This document shows positions 1-12,560 of a stretch of DNA of 64,000 bases, piece after piece; the first letter of the stretch is position 1, and each line of letters starts with the position of its first letter. The DNA comes from Topomyia yanbarensis (lineage: Eukaryota > Arthropoda > Insecta > Diptera > Culicidae). Location: contig NC_080672.1 of the NCBI RefSeq assembly GCF_030247195.1, positions 85,124,113 through 85,188,112 of the forward strand. The letters run 5' to 3'. The notes under the pieces are model-generated. The model saw only the letters and a list, made by a program, of their open reading frames with translations. It was not told the origin of the DNA and searched no databases. The position numbers and the translations under genes were made by a program.

Positions 1-2221
1 AAAATTTTCGCAGTGAGTTTGGAGGTTGCCCGACTAAATTGAAAAAGTCTGTTCCGTTAGCGCCCAGATTTGCGTGAACACAGTTTTAAGTTGAAGTTTG
101 GAAAACAAAAAGAGTTGGAAATATAGTTTTTCTGAAGATTTTTCGATTTTATGGAGTATTCTCAATGATCTGTCACGTTACAACCAGAATCCGTCACGTT
201 ACAGTTCTGTATTTTTATTGAAGCCAGGATATCGAGACAGTCGTGCACAAATCATCCTTGATCTGGCAACTGAGCATTAACGAGAAATCTCATGTTTATT
301 TTGAAAATATATTGGTTTTGATGAACAAACGTGAATAGCTTATGAAAAGGTTCTAATTTCACGAAGTAACACATTATGTCGAAAGTCAATCCAAAATAAC
401 ATAAAAACATCCACATTTTGAAGGACAATTTTTCATGAGTGTTTTGAATTTTGAAATACATTCTATAACTAAATTATTTAAAGAAAAAAATTAAAAGAGT
501 TTTTGAAGTTTTGCTTATAAAATCTTTTATTGTTATTTTCTCCACGATGCAATTATATTTTAAACTTTAATTTGCAATTAAATTTTAAACGTGTTATGTT
601 TTTTTTTTTGCGTTTGGTATATGTAAGTAACTTATTGAAAGGTCGTATTCCCACTACTTGATAATTTTGTTGGAGAAAAAATCAAAATATTTCGGAAATT
701 TTTTCTTTATATCTTTAAAAAGTTTATATTTATGGCTGGCAAATACTAAAAAAATAGCGGAATACCTAAAATTGTTGTTCGAAATTCTTTCTTACTAATA
801 ACTTCTTAATAATGCAATCACAGTTTCTTCAATTTTTAGCCATTTTCGAACAATATATTTTAAAAGCATTCAAGATCTCATACGCCATTTTTAAATAAAA
901 TTAAAATTGTTTTTTTATTTTATTTAAAAATTGTTTTTTTTTTAGTAATGCAAAATACTTAGTATCCCATATAGATGAAATGTAAAAAGTTTTATCGGAC
1001 TTTTTTCGTTAATTTGACACGGCTCATAGCGGTAGCTTAACGGAGCCGTGGATCTTTTATATGTTTACAATACATGTAAAAATAAAAATTCAAACAAGAA
1101 TTATTAATTTGTAATAGTAATATTGGATCTCGTGCTCGCATATTTTTATACGAGTGGAGACCTTCTTTCGCGAGGTCTGTTGGCAAACAGCGTTAGGGGG
1201 GTCATATAATTCTCTCTTGTTTTTCACGTCCCGGTCGAAGCTGGCTTGGTGTCCGGGATCACCCAGCCAACATTTTGATTCACTTTAATAAGTTGCAATT
1301 TGATTAACTGTACTCTTAAACGATATAAATTGATTGTATAAAATGCACAGATCCCTTCTATGTGAACAAAAGTGGAGGCCATATACGTACTACAAATCGG
1401 TATAGTAGAACTATGTGATTTATGACGAATTTTGATCTCATCAGAAGCATTATACAATCATCTAGCGTATAATTTTGAGTTTATATATGATCTACTTTAC
1501 AATCACACATGAAGGTTTATGCAGCTTAAGGTCCCCAATGTGGTAACAAGGAGTATTTTTGTAAAAATAACATTAAAATAAAAAATCAGGATGGAATTTC
1601 TATAATTCTGCTATAAGACATAGTTACGCCCACACTGGTAGATATATGTTTTTCATGGGTGAGTTTGGAGTTACTGGAACATCAATTATTAAATTAGCTG
1701 CTACGATTTACTTCCACAGTTTCGAACCTGAGATCTTCGTATTCTCAGCATAGCCGCTATGTACTCACCTATTAATACACTGTCAAGCAACGATTATATT
1801 TCATCATTTTTATCGCTTTGTGATTACGATCTAAAAATACCATAATCCAACCTAAATATGGCCCTCCAATGATACCTCTATACCCGTCAAATCAAAACAT
1901 ACTAGTCTGGCAGAGAATTTGCGAAGTGCTATAAGGAGGTGACTATTTTTATGAACGATTTTGTAATTTAATCCAACTGCAAATTAATTTCTATACAATG
2001 TTTCAAAATTTTCGCATGCACAATTTTGTTTTAAGTTGTAGTGGACTAATAAATAACTTCAAGTCAAAATTGTATTTCGATCACAGATTTGCATTTTATG
2101 TGAACTTTTTACAACAAAACATAATTTTTACTTGCACTATATGTAATTTTGATTTAGTCTGTCATTATTTGTAATTTATTGTAAACTTTTATATACGATT
2201 GCTGGTTTGCTGGGCAGATGT
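1..2221. other. AT-rich intergenic DNA, no gene recognised
   Basis: Short open frames here have no recognisable domains and compositional AT richness typical of mosquito intergenic DNA. A small hairpin with 8-bp arms (CACGGCTC at 1018-1025, GAGCCGTG at 1043-1050) is the only clear local structure. I see no splice-bounded coding exon. Confidence 0.6.
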
Positions 2222-3059
2222 TCACCCCTGCTTCTTGCACTTATTGTTGATCAGTGTGAATCCGTCGTCATTGTTACTACATTTGTTGCTTACAGTTTCT
2301 TTTGGGGTGCTGGATGATTTATTTGCGGTTGTCATTATGGTCTGAACAGCTGCCGCATATTTGGCCACCGTTTGTGGTTCAGGCATTGGTATTGAAAGCT
2401 CTGTTTTAGGTTGGTTTGCCGTAGATGAGTTGGCAATCGGTTGAGATGCATTTTCCTCTGCATCCTCCGCGCATGGTAGTCCATGATGAGCTGTCTGATT
2501 ACAATATTTGCACGTAGGAGTTTCCCCCTCATGGGTGCATAGCGTAGTTTGCATAATTGTAGTTCCGTGAGTTTTGAGTTTTATTGTCAAATAGGAGGGT
2601 ACAGGCCTTTCAACCCGCATCCCCACTACAAAAACGCCGTTAGGAGTACCCGGGAAGAAGTTTCTCCAGGTATCAGGTGTAACGGATTCTACTTCTCCGT
2701 ATTGCGACATGCATTTTGCAATTGGCTCAGGAGGAGTACGAGGTGATAGGTCATATAACCTTACATCTATATAATCATTCTCAATATATACGGGAATCTT
2801 AATTCCACCGTTGTCACTTTCAACCACGTGTTTTAAGTTGTTCTTCAAAACGAAACGCTCGGCTTGTGCTAACGTGTTGAATGATATTAACACTGCACTG
2901 CGAAGATGATGATACTGAAGGTACAACAGTAAGTCTAAGTTGCATTTTTGCCTTCAGAAGGTATTCCACTTCACTAAAACTCGGTCGTTTTGAACAAAAT
3001 TTAAAGTCAACGACCGCAGCGTTGGGTCGGAGTAGAGCTTTTTCGTCAACTTTACTCAT
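2222..3059 (-). pseudogene. LINE ORF1 (gag-like) relic, LOA/I type, frameshifted
   Basis: The reverse strand encodes a nucleic-acid binding ORF1 protein of a non-LTR retrotransposon. The likely start is the ATG at 3059 (MSKVDEKALLRPNAA); the frame shifts near 2920-2950 and then runs to a stop at 2222. The downstream part has an RNA-binding-like region ending in a zinc-knuckle-like CKYCNQTAHHGLPC motif, then a Ser/Thr/Pro-rich low-complexity tail. This layout is known from ORF1 of I/LOA-type LINEs. Bases 3060-3180 read as its 5' UTR. No endonuclease or reverse transcriptase follows, so only the 5' portion survives. The frameshift makes it non-coding now. A related scrap lies near 16700-16800. 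Confidence 0.7.
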
Positions 3060-3192
3060 GATGACAACAATAATCCGATGTTTCCTTTGTTCTCGAGACA
3101 ATGCACACTAGATCGAGAGGCCTGTTGTTCACTTGGCTCGATTGTACGTCTGACTGCGGCAGAAGTAGAAAGTATTGGATTCAGATAGCTTA

Positions 3193-3797
3193 TAGGGGAA
3201 TATGGAGTAAAACGCACCCCCTAAGGAAATATGATCATAACTCAGCTATAGAACATCAATCGGGAGAATTCAATTAATGATATCGTTTTGCCAAAATTTT
3301 TCTCTGTAATCACAGTCATAATACTTTGCAAAATAATCAAGAACATGAAAAATATTCGATTCTTCAAAATCATTAAAAATTGCCTTTTGAAAAATAAGCG
3401 GGGCAAAACGCACCTGTTCGGGGGTACAATGCACTACAACAACGGGACAGAATGCACCGCAACAACGGGGCAATTAGTAGGTTTTCAGAATAATTTTTTT
3501 GTTTTCGGTAACAAAGGTATAAATAGAACTGGAATGCACTGATATACTAATACAAATTTATAAGAGCTGAAAATCCTTGTTGCACGAGCCACGATAATGG
3601 CATGAGAAGAGCACGATATTGTCTTTTGTTTATTTCTCGAGCTGCTATTGATGTACGGTTATGAGATTTTGACAAAGTATGTTTACTTTGGTGGACTTCT
3701 GACTGGTGTTACCCTTTTCTATAAATTTTCAGCAGCTTTCGATATAAGCAAGGGGTGCATTTTGCCTCGGGGGTGCGTTTTACCCCATCTTCCCCTA
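3193..3797. mobile_element. MITE with TAGGGGAA termini
   Basis: About 605 bp bounded by inverted repeats. The left end reads TAGGGGAATATGGAGTAAAA and the right end, reverse-complemented, reads TAGGGGAAGATGGGGTAAAA; both continue into ACGCACCCCC. The interior has further copies of GGGGCAAAACGCACC-like words and no transposase. Similarity appears to continue outward in part (TTCAGATA on both sides, with a 7-bp difference), so the exact ends are uncertain. Confidence 0.7.
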
Positions 3798-3799
3798 TC

Positions 3800-6355
3800 T
3801 GAAAATATTACTGCTTGAAATAGCTATTCGTTAATAATTTACAAATTAATTCAGCCTCGGCACTGCATTACTGAATGCGAAAGCGGCACGTTGTCCACTG
3901 AGAAGCATGTCTTCGTTGACACCTGGCTGGTGAAATTTAATCGAAGGGGCACTCGCCAGACACACACACACTATACATGCTATAAGGCGGAACTGTAATC
4001 CGGTTTACCTAGGAGAATAACAGACAGCTTGGTATTACTTCTTTATACTGGTTGTTTGCGAGGAAAATGTGTAAATAACAAAGGTCCATCGTTGTGTGAA
4101 TTATTTTGCATGGTTTTTGTTACATGTTGAATATATTTTCCTCTATCAGGGGACACTGCCTTAGGAGGCAAAAAGAAGTTGTTTTTTGCGATTTTTAAAG
4201 CAAAAGAATAGGTGTTGCTTTACGATAATTTAGGTGTAATTGTACATAGAACTCCAATACATTCTTTCGTCTATGAAAACAGTCACAAAACTACGAACCT
4301 TTTGGTCAATGCGTAATTCTTATTCAAATGAATAATACCAAAAAGAAACATAAGTAAAGTTTGAATAATGTGTTTGGATGTGATGAGTCTACAGCACATG
4401 TAAACGACCATCATGTATTTGAACTAATTTTGAAGGTATTATTATTCTCTGGCAAATAATCCAATAATAATATCTGTACTGATTGGAAAAGAAGAAAGCA
4501 AGAACCGACAAAAAACTTTTGATTTTGTTATCATCTTTGGTATAATTAAGTCTATCAATACAAAACAGAATTAAAAAAAAAGTGATTTAGGAGCAGTACT
4601 GTTGTTCAATGTGCTATTTTACCAGCCACAAGTGGTGCCTGTTCATCCCTACTGTTCAAATAAGCTGGTTATTTGCTATTAGGATATAATAGGCTTGTGA
4701 GTCCGGGAAACTCATTTGTGCTAAAACAAAGAAGAACGACGCTTCACTACGACCTTTGTTCTAAATCCTTTGAAGCGTTTTTTTTTCTCCTGGTAGCACA
4801 AGAGCTGGTTTATTTAGGATAAAGAGCTTGTTTTGGTCCTACTAGGGAAGGTGCCTTGCTATTTCATTAAGGGGGTTCGAAATTGAGCTGTTTTTGGGGG
4901 AATAAATCACAAAGTGTCGTCTAAATAGATTTTGGTTTTTAATTTCTTATTTTGAAGCTAAATATTTTGTATTTTAAATTTTGAAGTTCAAAAATTACAA
5001 CATCGGTGACCGTGAAACGTTATTGATTACATTGATGATGAAACTGCATGGATCCCTTTTTTGTTTAGTACTGGCAATCTGTAATCAAAAAATATATTTT
5101 TCATAATCATTTATGTTGGCTGTTTTGCCGAGAGAGATAGTTTTTATTTAGCAAATTGTAAATTTTATGTAGCGATTCGTCCATTTTTGCGTTATTTTTA
5201 GACATATTAGGAGCTATGAAAATAAAACAAAATATTTTTTTTAAAAAGAAGCTACTCGGAAAAACATAGAGTTTATAGAATAATTTAAAAAATAGAAATC
5301 AGACCAATACTTTTATGAAAAGTCTTACTCGGCAACTTACACTACTTTCGAAAAAACGCACTTAAAGGTAACTAAATTACGGAATATAAATTGAATGTAG
5401 TAACTATAACTTGAATGTAGTGAGTTCCTGCTCGTAGAGATGTTCTTGGTTGTTCAAAATAATAAAAAAAAAAAAATAAAATATCGATTTTTTTGAAACC
5501 ACGTTTTTGAACGTGACGAAAACTCGAATCGAACACGTTCAACAAAGATGGCAGACACTGCTTTAATTGAGTTCTTGTCGCCCGGTCTCACGAACACTTC
5601 TGCAACTTCCTGGTTGAAAACAATCCCATTTGATTTTGCCGTCTTTGTTTATTATTTTCCACCAGCTAGCGATGTGATGTTTGTGTCATGTGACGTGTAC
5701 GTACATGAGCCGTAGAAAAGTCTATTAACGGCTTCAAATGAGTGCAGTGCGAAATAGGCTACTTACCCTTGGTGTGTAGAATTGGAAAAAGATAAAAGTT
5801 AGGGTTACCAACCGTCCTTATTTTAAAGGACATGTCCTTAATTTCGATGATTTGGGAAAGCGTCCTTAATTTTACTTCAAATGTCCTTAGTTTTTATCTT
5901 AATCCATGTTATATTTGAAATCAATTAGATTAAATTCACTCAAGCGAATGAAACATTTTACTCGCCATTTTAGTTGTTCACTTCCTTATAGTCTTTTGTT
6001 TTGTTATGTTCAGATTAATGATTCAAAAACATTGATTAATTTTATTGCTACGCTACGCTTCTCAGTACCAACTGGTCCAGTTGCGGGTTGCCACATAGCC
6101 ACGGAAACATGTAATTCAGTGAGTTTCAACCAACTTTAATACAATTTTCGCGTGGATTCGGTTTTTTTTGCATCAATAAATTAATTGTGAAGCAGCGGAT
6201 TGTATAGAAATGCAATTATGTTTGGTATTTTTTTCAAACTCCGGTAAACTAATATTTTTTCTACATATGCCAACAGCGTGGGCGAGCGGTCCACTGTTTG
6301 TGCAATATAAATAAGGATGTAAGCTCTAATGAATTAGTGGGAATATGAGCACAAT
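3800..6355. other. Intergenic AT-rich DNA
   Basis: No coding region that I can support. It contains a short CA run (about 3959-3972) and, at 5805-5890, a repeat-like block with several AGGACATGTCCTTAA-type words that resembles dispersed mosquito repeats, but I could not define ends. Confidence 0.5.
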
Positions 6356-6359
6356 TTAA

Positions 6360-7338
6360 CCCTAGAACGTTGCACTTGTATTTTCCACCCTAGAACGTTG
6401 CACTGGGATACAAATGTACCCGACGCTTTGATCGTAATTTTCGCAGGTAAAAATGCAAACAAAATAAATGTATAGTACATCATTTTCTTCGTTTTTTAAT
6501 TGCAAAAACAGATGTGTAAGTGAAAGTACGGAGTTTATTGAATCAATGATACATAAATTGATTTGAAAAAAAGTGAAAAATCGTGGTTTTTGACTTTTTT
6601 CACAAAAATTACTATCACTTTGTGAATTTTCAACCGGTTTGAAAAAAATCAAATGGTTCTAAAAGTTGAAATAATGGTCTAGAAATGGTATAAAATCGAA
6701 ATTCGAAATGGTATAAAATCGAAATTAGCGCAATTATTTGGAAGAGTGAAAGTTTAAAAATCGGGTTTTGGGAAATACCACAAAATGGGGTGGAAATTGA
6801 AATGAAAAAAAAATCTCTGACCAGTAATACATTGGTAACACGCAACGTTACTGTTACAGCAGTTACTGTGAGCAAATTATACTTGCGAGCCATTGTCTTG
6901 AAAAACTATATAAAATAAAGAATACAACAATAACAATCAGCAAAAATCAGACCGATTTTTTTCTACTTCAAAATTAAATTAAATTAATTGAATAAATGAT
7001 TAAAAACGATTTTATAATATCAATTGTTACTTACATAGTAAAACAACCACTATTTAAACTGGTATTGTCACGAGTCACATTTTTATGGACAGCACAAAAC
7101 CTGACGAAACGCTAACGGAAACCGTACACTGGGGTACAAATGTACCCCACGCCAACTTTGACACCTGCTTCCACGAAGGCTATAAGCAAACTGGCTATAC
7201 CACCTTTTCCTACTCTTACTAGGAACTCTAAATTGAATTATGGTTAGGGTCCCAGGTCGATAAATGCCGAATTCTCGTCTTCACACGGGTCCAAAGAAGG
7301 CGTGGGGTACATTTGTACCACAGTGCAACGTTCTAGGG
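6360..7338. mobile_element. piggyBac-type non-autonomous element (TTAA target site)
   Basis: The element is 979 bp, flanked on both sides by TTAA (6356-6359 and 7339-7342). Its termini are CCCTAGAACGTTGCACT and the exact inverse. TTAA duplication with CCCTAGAA-like ends is the signature of piggyBac transposons, so I assign it there. A longer inverted repeat continues inward (GTACAAATGTACCC words), and the first 17 bp of the left end are duplicated in tandem 28 bp further in (at 6388). The interior has no transposase frame, so it must have been moved in trans. Confidence 0.85.
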
Positions 7339-7342
7339 TTAA

Positions 7343-7900
7343 TTACTAAATAATGTGAAGTAACCCGTTTCTATACCATTGGAGTATTATGATGATGATA
7401 GTACATACCACCTAATACTCCTACATGGGTGTGAGCTAATCTATTCATCTAAATAAAAAAAATAATATTTGACTTATAGTAAAACAAGTAAAAAAGGCAA
7501 GCATGGATAGCATGGAAATGAAGAACTGGATAAGCTTCGAATTCACCAAAGAAAGACATGTTGAATTCACCAACGTAATGACATTTTGTTCTACATTGCG
7601 TTTCAAGTAAAAAGGACAGTTATGAAAATCACCAAATCGAATGAATAGCTTAAGCAATGTACATTTTATTTATATGATCTTTTTTAATCTGATCTGCATT
7701 TGTCTCCATGAAGTGTTATTTGATGAACTTTTAAAGCAATCTTCAAACATGCGTAAAAATCCCGTCATATTCCCAAGCCGTTTTAAAAGATACAAAATAA
7801 ATTGAATGTACTTTTAAAGTGGTCTGTAAAAGATTGTAGGTCTCGTCAAATACAACACAAAACCACTTTTGATCAATTTAATATACTTTCAAAATTAAAT
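7343..7900. other. Intergenic DNA, nothing recognised
   Basis: AT-rich sequence with short unsupported frames only. I see no repeat boundary or coding signal. Confidence 0.5.
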
Positions 7901-7904
7901 CGAG

Positions 7905-8140
7905 ATTTAACAAAAAATAAACATTTTTCAAGATTTTCAGCATGAAAAATTTCTATGCGATCATTTTTCAACAGATTTTAAATTCTCTAAGTGTTTGGGA
8001 AAGAAGAAGAAAAGACTTTTTCAACGGTATGCTATATTATGTTCTTTTGTTAAAAGTACTATGCGGTTTTGGGAATGAAAGTAACTATTATTTTACGATT
8101 TTTACATTTCTTATAAAAGAAATGTATAGAATTCGCTCAA
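7905..8140. repeat. Dispersed repeat, copy 1 (CGGTATGCTAT family)
   Basis: Contains the block TTTTTCAACGGTATGCTATA followed by TTATGTTCTTTTGTTAAAAG, also present at 57610-57660 and, inverted, at 12380-12420. The inverted 58510-58550 copy shares the TATGTTCTTTTGTTAAAAG part. In the 57.5-kb copy this block belongs to a TIR element beginning TACCCTCAAAATCTTGAT. Copy 1 lacks a clear terminus. Confidence 0.6.
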
Positions 8141-8154
8141 ACTTTCAAGATTTT

Positions 8155-8310
8155 TTCCGAGGCCCGGAGGGCCGAGTCTTATATACCAATCGACTCAGCT
8201 CGACGATTTGGGACAATGTCTGTGTGTGTGTGTGTGTCTGTGTGTGTGTGTGTATGTAACGGACAAATTCTCATTCGTGTTTCTCAGCAATGGCTGAACC
8301 GATCTTATCC
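8155..8310. repeat. Dispersed culicine-type repeat with (TG)n, copy 1
   Basis: Shares CCCGGAGGGCCGAGT, CCAATCGACTCAG and a TGTCTGTGTGTG microsatellite, then a block resembling CAGAGATGGCTGAACCGAT, with copies at 9690-9840 and, for the CCCGGAGGG part only, 10125-10140. The (TG)n run spans roughly 8218-8257. Homology may extend further downstream but I could not set an end. Confidence 0.65.
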
Positions 8311-9689
8311 AAACCAATTTTAAATGAAAGAACTAAAAAACAGTATGAACGCTATTAATTTGTTTTTGATTCTGATGTTTAGTTTCCAAGATATGAATGT
8401 TTGAATGCGGAAAAATGGCGTTTTTTGCAGTTTTTTTGAATTATCTGCCGAAATTGACAGTATAGATTAACAATTTATATGTTTTAGACAGCTTTAACGA
8501 ATACCTTTCAAACAAGCTATAGATTGTTGAAATCGGACTATTATCAAAAGAGATATTTAACATTAAATGCGGACGAAAGATTTTTATCATTTCCCATTGC
8601 CAGAAATATGACCAAAAACATGTAATCTATTTTTAACGCCAAAACGGCTTATTTTAGGTCAATAGTATTTTCGGTGAATTTAATGGAGGCAATATGCCCT
8701 TTCTTTTGGTATTGCGCTTTTGCTGATTAATCCCCCTATGAGTGAGATATTTTCACAAATTTTCTTGGAAGTGATTATATCGAAATGATGCCTTCAGCAA
8801 ATTTGTAGCTCTTACTTTTGCGAATAACTTTACTGAAGACTTCAAATATCTATTTTGAATACTTTAAAAGTTATGGCTTGTTGTTTGTGGATTACTCTTT
8901 GTCGCCTATGTATTGTTCAATATAGTAATAATCCATTGAAATAAGCCAAACATTATTTCGATAAAACGAATTTTGTATTTCATTTTACTATCTACAACCG
9001 CTATAAATAATCACCGAACACTTCCAACTTGTCTGGAAGGAACTTGATAACTTATCAGTGCAAAAATGTTCATTTGTGCGAACCTTCTGACTGCAATTTT
9101 TCTAACTCATGACCATCGGATCGATCTGAAACATATCGGAAAATGAAAAGCGAAATAAATAACTCCAAGCAACGGCGTTGCCAAGAGAAGGTTTTGGGGT
9201 TTAACACCATACAACGCCCCCTCGCCACCACACCCACAAACAAAATTGGATTGAAGGTGAAAATTTATTTATGCAGACTGATTTAATTCAATATTACAAT
9301 AACAATTTTCTGATCCGTACATTGATATCCTGTTGTTGTAAACATAACGAGGACTTTTGACAAATTGTCGGAATGGGGTCCTGATATGTAACTGATCTAT
9401 TGGTCTTGATTTCACAGTTGTCTAATTGCATCGATATCAAAATCCTGCCTGAAAACATTCCAATAGAAAATTCCAGAGTTCTGTAATCAATCATAATCCT
9501 CAGATTTCTTTTCAAATTGAGCTCGTTTTTGTAGAGATGTACTGTAATAAGGGTCTTTATTTAATAGGAAGTTGAAATTGATTTAATGCCTATGAAAGAT
9601 AGAACTGCGCACCAAAAAAATGCATAACTTTCAACATTTGCTAAAAATGTTTTTGCCTTTCTCATTCACTCTAAAATTCTTCAATCTAA
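8311..9689. other. Intergenic / repeat-derived DNA, unclassified
   Basis: No coding region recognised. Part of it is probably the tail of the upstream repeat. Short frames such as that at 9294-9515 have no recognisable domain. Confidence 0.4.
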
Positions 9690-9845
9690 TCCCGACCGGG
9701 AGGGCCGAGTGTCATATGCCAATCGACTCAGTTCGTCGAGATCGGAAAATGTCTGTGTGTGTATGTATGTGGGTGTATGTGGAAAAAAATTTGACCTCTG
9801 TTAATCAGAGATGGCTGGATCGATTTGCACAAAGTTAGTCTCACA
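9690..9845. repeat. Dispersed culicine-type repeat with (TG)n, copy 2
   Basis: Second copy of the GGGAGGGCCGAGTGTCAT family, followed by CCAATCGACTCAGTTCGTCG, a TGTGTGTATG run and ATGGCTGGATCGATTTGCAC. The same order of blocks is seen at 8155-8310. Confidence 0.65.
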
Positions 9846-10064
9846 TGAAAGGTACAACCTTCCCATCGGCTGCAATTGTTTTTTTTCTTGATTGGACTTC
9901 CGATTCCGGAGTTACGAGTTGAAGAGTGCAATCACGCAGCAAATTTCCATATAAACTGAAATGAAAAATTTTCAAAATCAAATTTGTATTTTTGATGCCA
10001 AATGACTTGATGTAAACTCGAAAAAAATAATGTTTGACAAAAATTGATTTTTTTGGACTTTGGT

Positions 10065-10145
10065 ACATTTTTGCCTTTCTCATATAGAAAGGTTATGCAA
10101 TCACTCTAAAAATCGTCAATCATACCGGCCCGGAGGGAGTATGCA
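10065..10145. repeat. Repeat fragment TTTGCCTTTCTCATATAGAA
   Basis: TTTTGCCTTTCTCATATAGA followed by AAGGTTATGCAATCAC and a CGGCCCGGAGGG block. The same word occurs inverted at 26930-26962, which marks the edge of the related repeat there. Confidence 0.6.
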
Positions 10146-10234
10146 GTGAGTGGTTGCTACTTTAAAATTAAAACTAGTTTAAAATTTCTTAACAAGTTGA
10201 AAATTTTCGGCAGGACCCGGACTTCCCGGATCTT

Positions 10235-10300
10235 ACTATGTGATACTGAAACATCGCTTGAAACCAGCGGCGGTCAAGCGATGTTTCAGTATCACATAGT
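10235..10300. repeat. Perfect 27-bp hairpin
   Basis: The arm at 10235-10261 (ACTATGTGATACTGAAACAT...) is the exact reverse complement of 10274-10300, around a 12-base loop AACCAGCGGCGG. Flanking DNA is the same dispersed repeat seen at 26560-26690, so this copy is a fold-back version of it. Confidence 0.9.
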
Positions 10301-10480
10301 ATCTCAAGATCGTGGCTGCCCATCCATTGTACGTATGTGCAAATCGTACTGAACATGTAATATTCATTTCCACCATTGTATTGAACATAACCAGCCATGG
10401 AATCGTAGTCTGGACACATGAGAAAAACACAATTGCACCACTAGGTGGATTAAAACAGGTTTTTATTTTGGGAATGCGTC
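10301..10480. repeat. Dispersed repeat, copy inverted relative to 26400-26560
   Basis: ATAACCAGCCATGGAATCGT, then CACAATTGCACCACTAGGTG and GATTAAAACAGGTTTTT; the reverse complement of this block stands at 26400-26490. A shorter relative lies at 43020-43080. Confidence 0.7.
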
Positions 10481-10499
10481 GAGTTGAGACGAAAACGTA

Positions 10500-12340
10500 A
10501 TATGATTAATATCGAGGATAACACTTTCCGAATGTAGAGAGAAATGTATGAGAAATGACGATTTCCATTCGACTCTAGCAGGTCCTGATCGATTTGATGA
10601 GAATTTGATTTTTGTTGTATGACCAATTATATGTATAGGTCAAATGTTCAAAAACAGTAATTTAAGGTCAAGATAACATCATTTTGAAACCGCCAATTTC
10701 GGAAGTTTAGTATCTTCGATGAGTTTTACAAACGTTAAACAGCGCATCATTTGATAAAATAATTTTGGCGGTATATCGTCCAAGAAGTATTTATGGTGAA
10801 TTTTCTCATGTTAATATTCATGACTACAATAAAGTCTCAACAAATTCGCTAAAAACACGAACTCTGTTACTATTTTCTGAAAAATTAATTCTGCATAATT
10901 TTAAAACTTCAAAAATTACGGTTTCGGAATTATGCCGTTTGAACAGTAAGATCGATTTTCACCAAACCCCCACCAATTGTAAAATTGGTATTGTAAAAAA
11001 ACGTAAGGGCGATACTTCAATGCTGATAGGTGGGATCGAAAAAGTAAACAATCGGCAAAGGGGCGATACTATCATTTTGTCAATTTCAATAGCAAACACA
11101 AATTTTAATTTAATGATTTCAAATACTTCATGAAGTTTTGAGTTTCGATCACTGAATCATGCAATCTAGGATGTAAAAAACACAATAATTCTTAAATAGG
11201 AAATAAAACCAAGTCTGGAAATATTCACTGTATTTTCTTTGAATGGTGTCACTGCTAGTATCGCTTTTTTCCAGAAAAAGCGTTGATTTTTAGGTCTCAG
11301 TCGCGTTGGAAATTTGAGTAAAGTATAAACTTCATTTCGATTAAAAAAAAATCGATTTTTTGGCTCAGTACAATATACATAACCCCTTTAGGAAAATTCA
11401 GTTTTCCCACCACAATGCATTGATTGAGGAATTTAGATATTTTATTAACAGAGCATTAACAATAATTCGTTTGTATATCTATTTTATGGGTCATTTTTTC
11501 GCTTTCCCATTAATTTGGTTTGAGATTTCTAGCACTGATGTTGTCCTATGCTGATTTGAGCGATTCTCTGAGTCCTGCCACTATCCCATGTAGTATGTGT
11601 TATCAAAAACATCGCGAAGCATCAAGTTCTAAATGTTCTCAAACGATATAATATCCGAAGAGAGTGATAAGAGTTATAAGAAATGTCTCATCACACTGTT
11701 AGGTGGATTAAAAGCGTTTTTCATTAAAAATCTGAAAACTGCTCTACATTTTTATTAGAAAGCGTTTTTGTAATAGAAATTTACGGAGAACATTTAATTT
11801 TGCATCCAACGATTTATTTATGATCAAAATCGATTAAAAAATCGCAGAGTAATTTTTTGCCAAATTAGAATTTTTTGCTCGATTACATATGGGTCATTCT
11901 ACGCGAAGTGATCAAAAAAAGATGCAAACTTGAAATCGACCTTCACGGGTTTGAACCAAATTTTGAGGAATAGTTCATCTACGGCCAATATATAAAAACC
12001 CAAATTTTTGTGTCATTCGAACCACCCCTCGGGCCATGGGAGCACTCCCCGTTTTGACAAATTGTCACAACCCTTGATTTTCTTTTGATTATATCTCCGG
12101 TTATGTTTACTCTAGAATCAAACCGTAAGATGGCTTTTGAAGAAAATTGTTCAAGGAGTCTAGAAAAAATGTTAGCTTTTGGCGGCAGTGCTGCCAACTG
12201 TGCGATTTTTCAGTTAAATATTGAAAGTTTTTCTCTCAATACATGCATTTTAATTTTGAAAATTCTAATGCCATCGTGACATTTTTACATAAAAACACTT
12301 ACAATCTCTATATAATTTGGGCGCATCCTGAGATTCACCG
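10500..12340. other. Intergenic DNA with one unexplained 122-codon frame
   Basis: The forward frame 10765-11133 is the longest here, but it is lysine/asparagine/isoleucine-rich, has no recognised domain and no supporting splice or start context. I treat it as chance. No element boundaries seen. Confidence 0.4.
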
Positions 12341-12344
12341 TGTT

Positions 12345-12560
12345 GAAGGAAAAAAGTTTGACCCAAAACCGCAATGTATTTTTGACAAAAGAACATAACA
12401 TAGCATACCCTCGGAAAGGTATTTTTTCTTCTCTTAAGAACACTAAAAAGATTTAAAGTCAGTTGAAAAACGGCCGCGTAAAAATTTTTTTAATGCCGAA
12501 AGTCTCGAAAAATAGTTTTTTTTGCCATAAATCAAGATTTTGAGGGTATGCAACATTTTT
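12345..12560. repeat. Dispersed repeat of the TACCCTCAAAATC family, inverted copy
   Basis: Read on the reverse strand from 12550 the DNA begins ATACCCTCAAAATCTTGATT and continues through GGTATGCTATGTTATGTTCT into GTCAAAAATACATTGCGG, matching the left part of the element at 57492 onward. The inner part beyond about 12345 may also belong to it. Confidence 0.65.

Noticed and set aside
10765..11133. 122-codon frame as a gene
   Set aside because: No domain, atypical AT-driven composition and no flanking splice or promoter signal.
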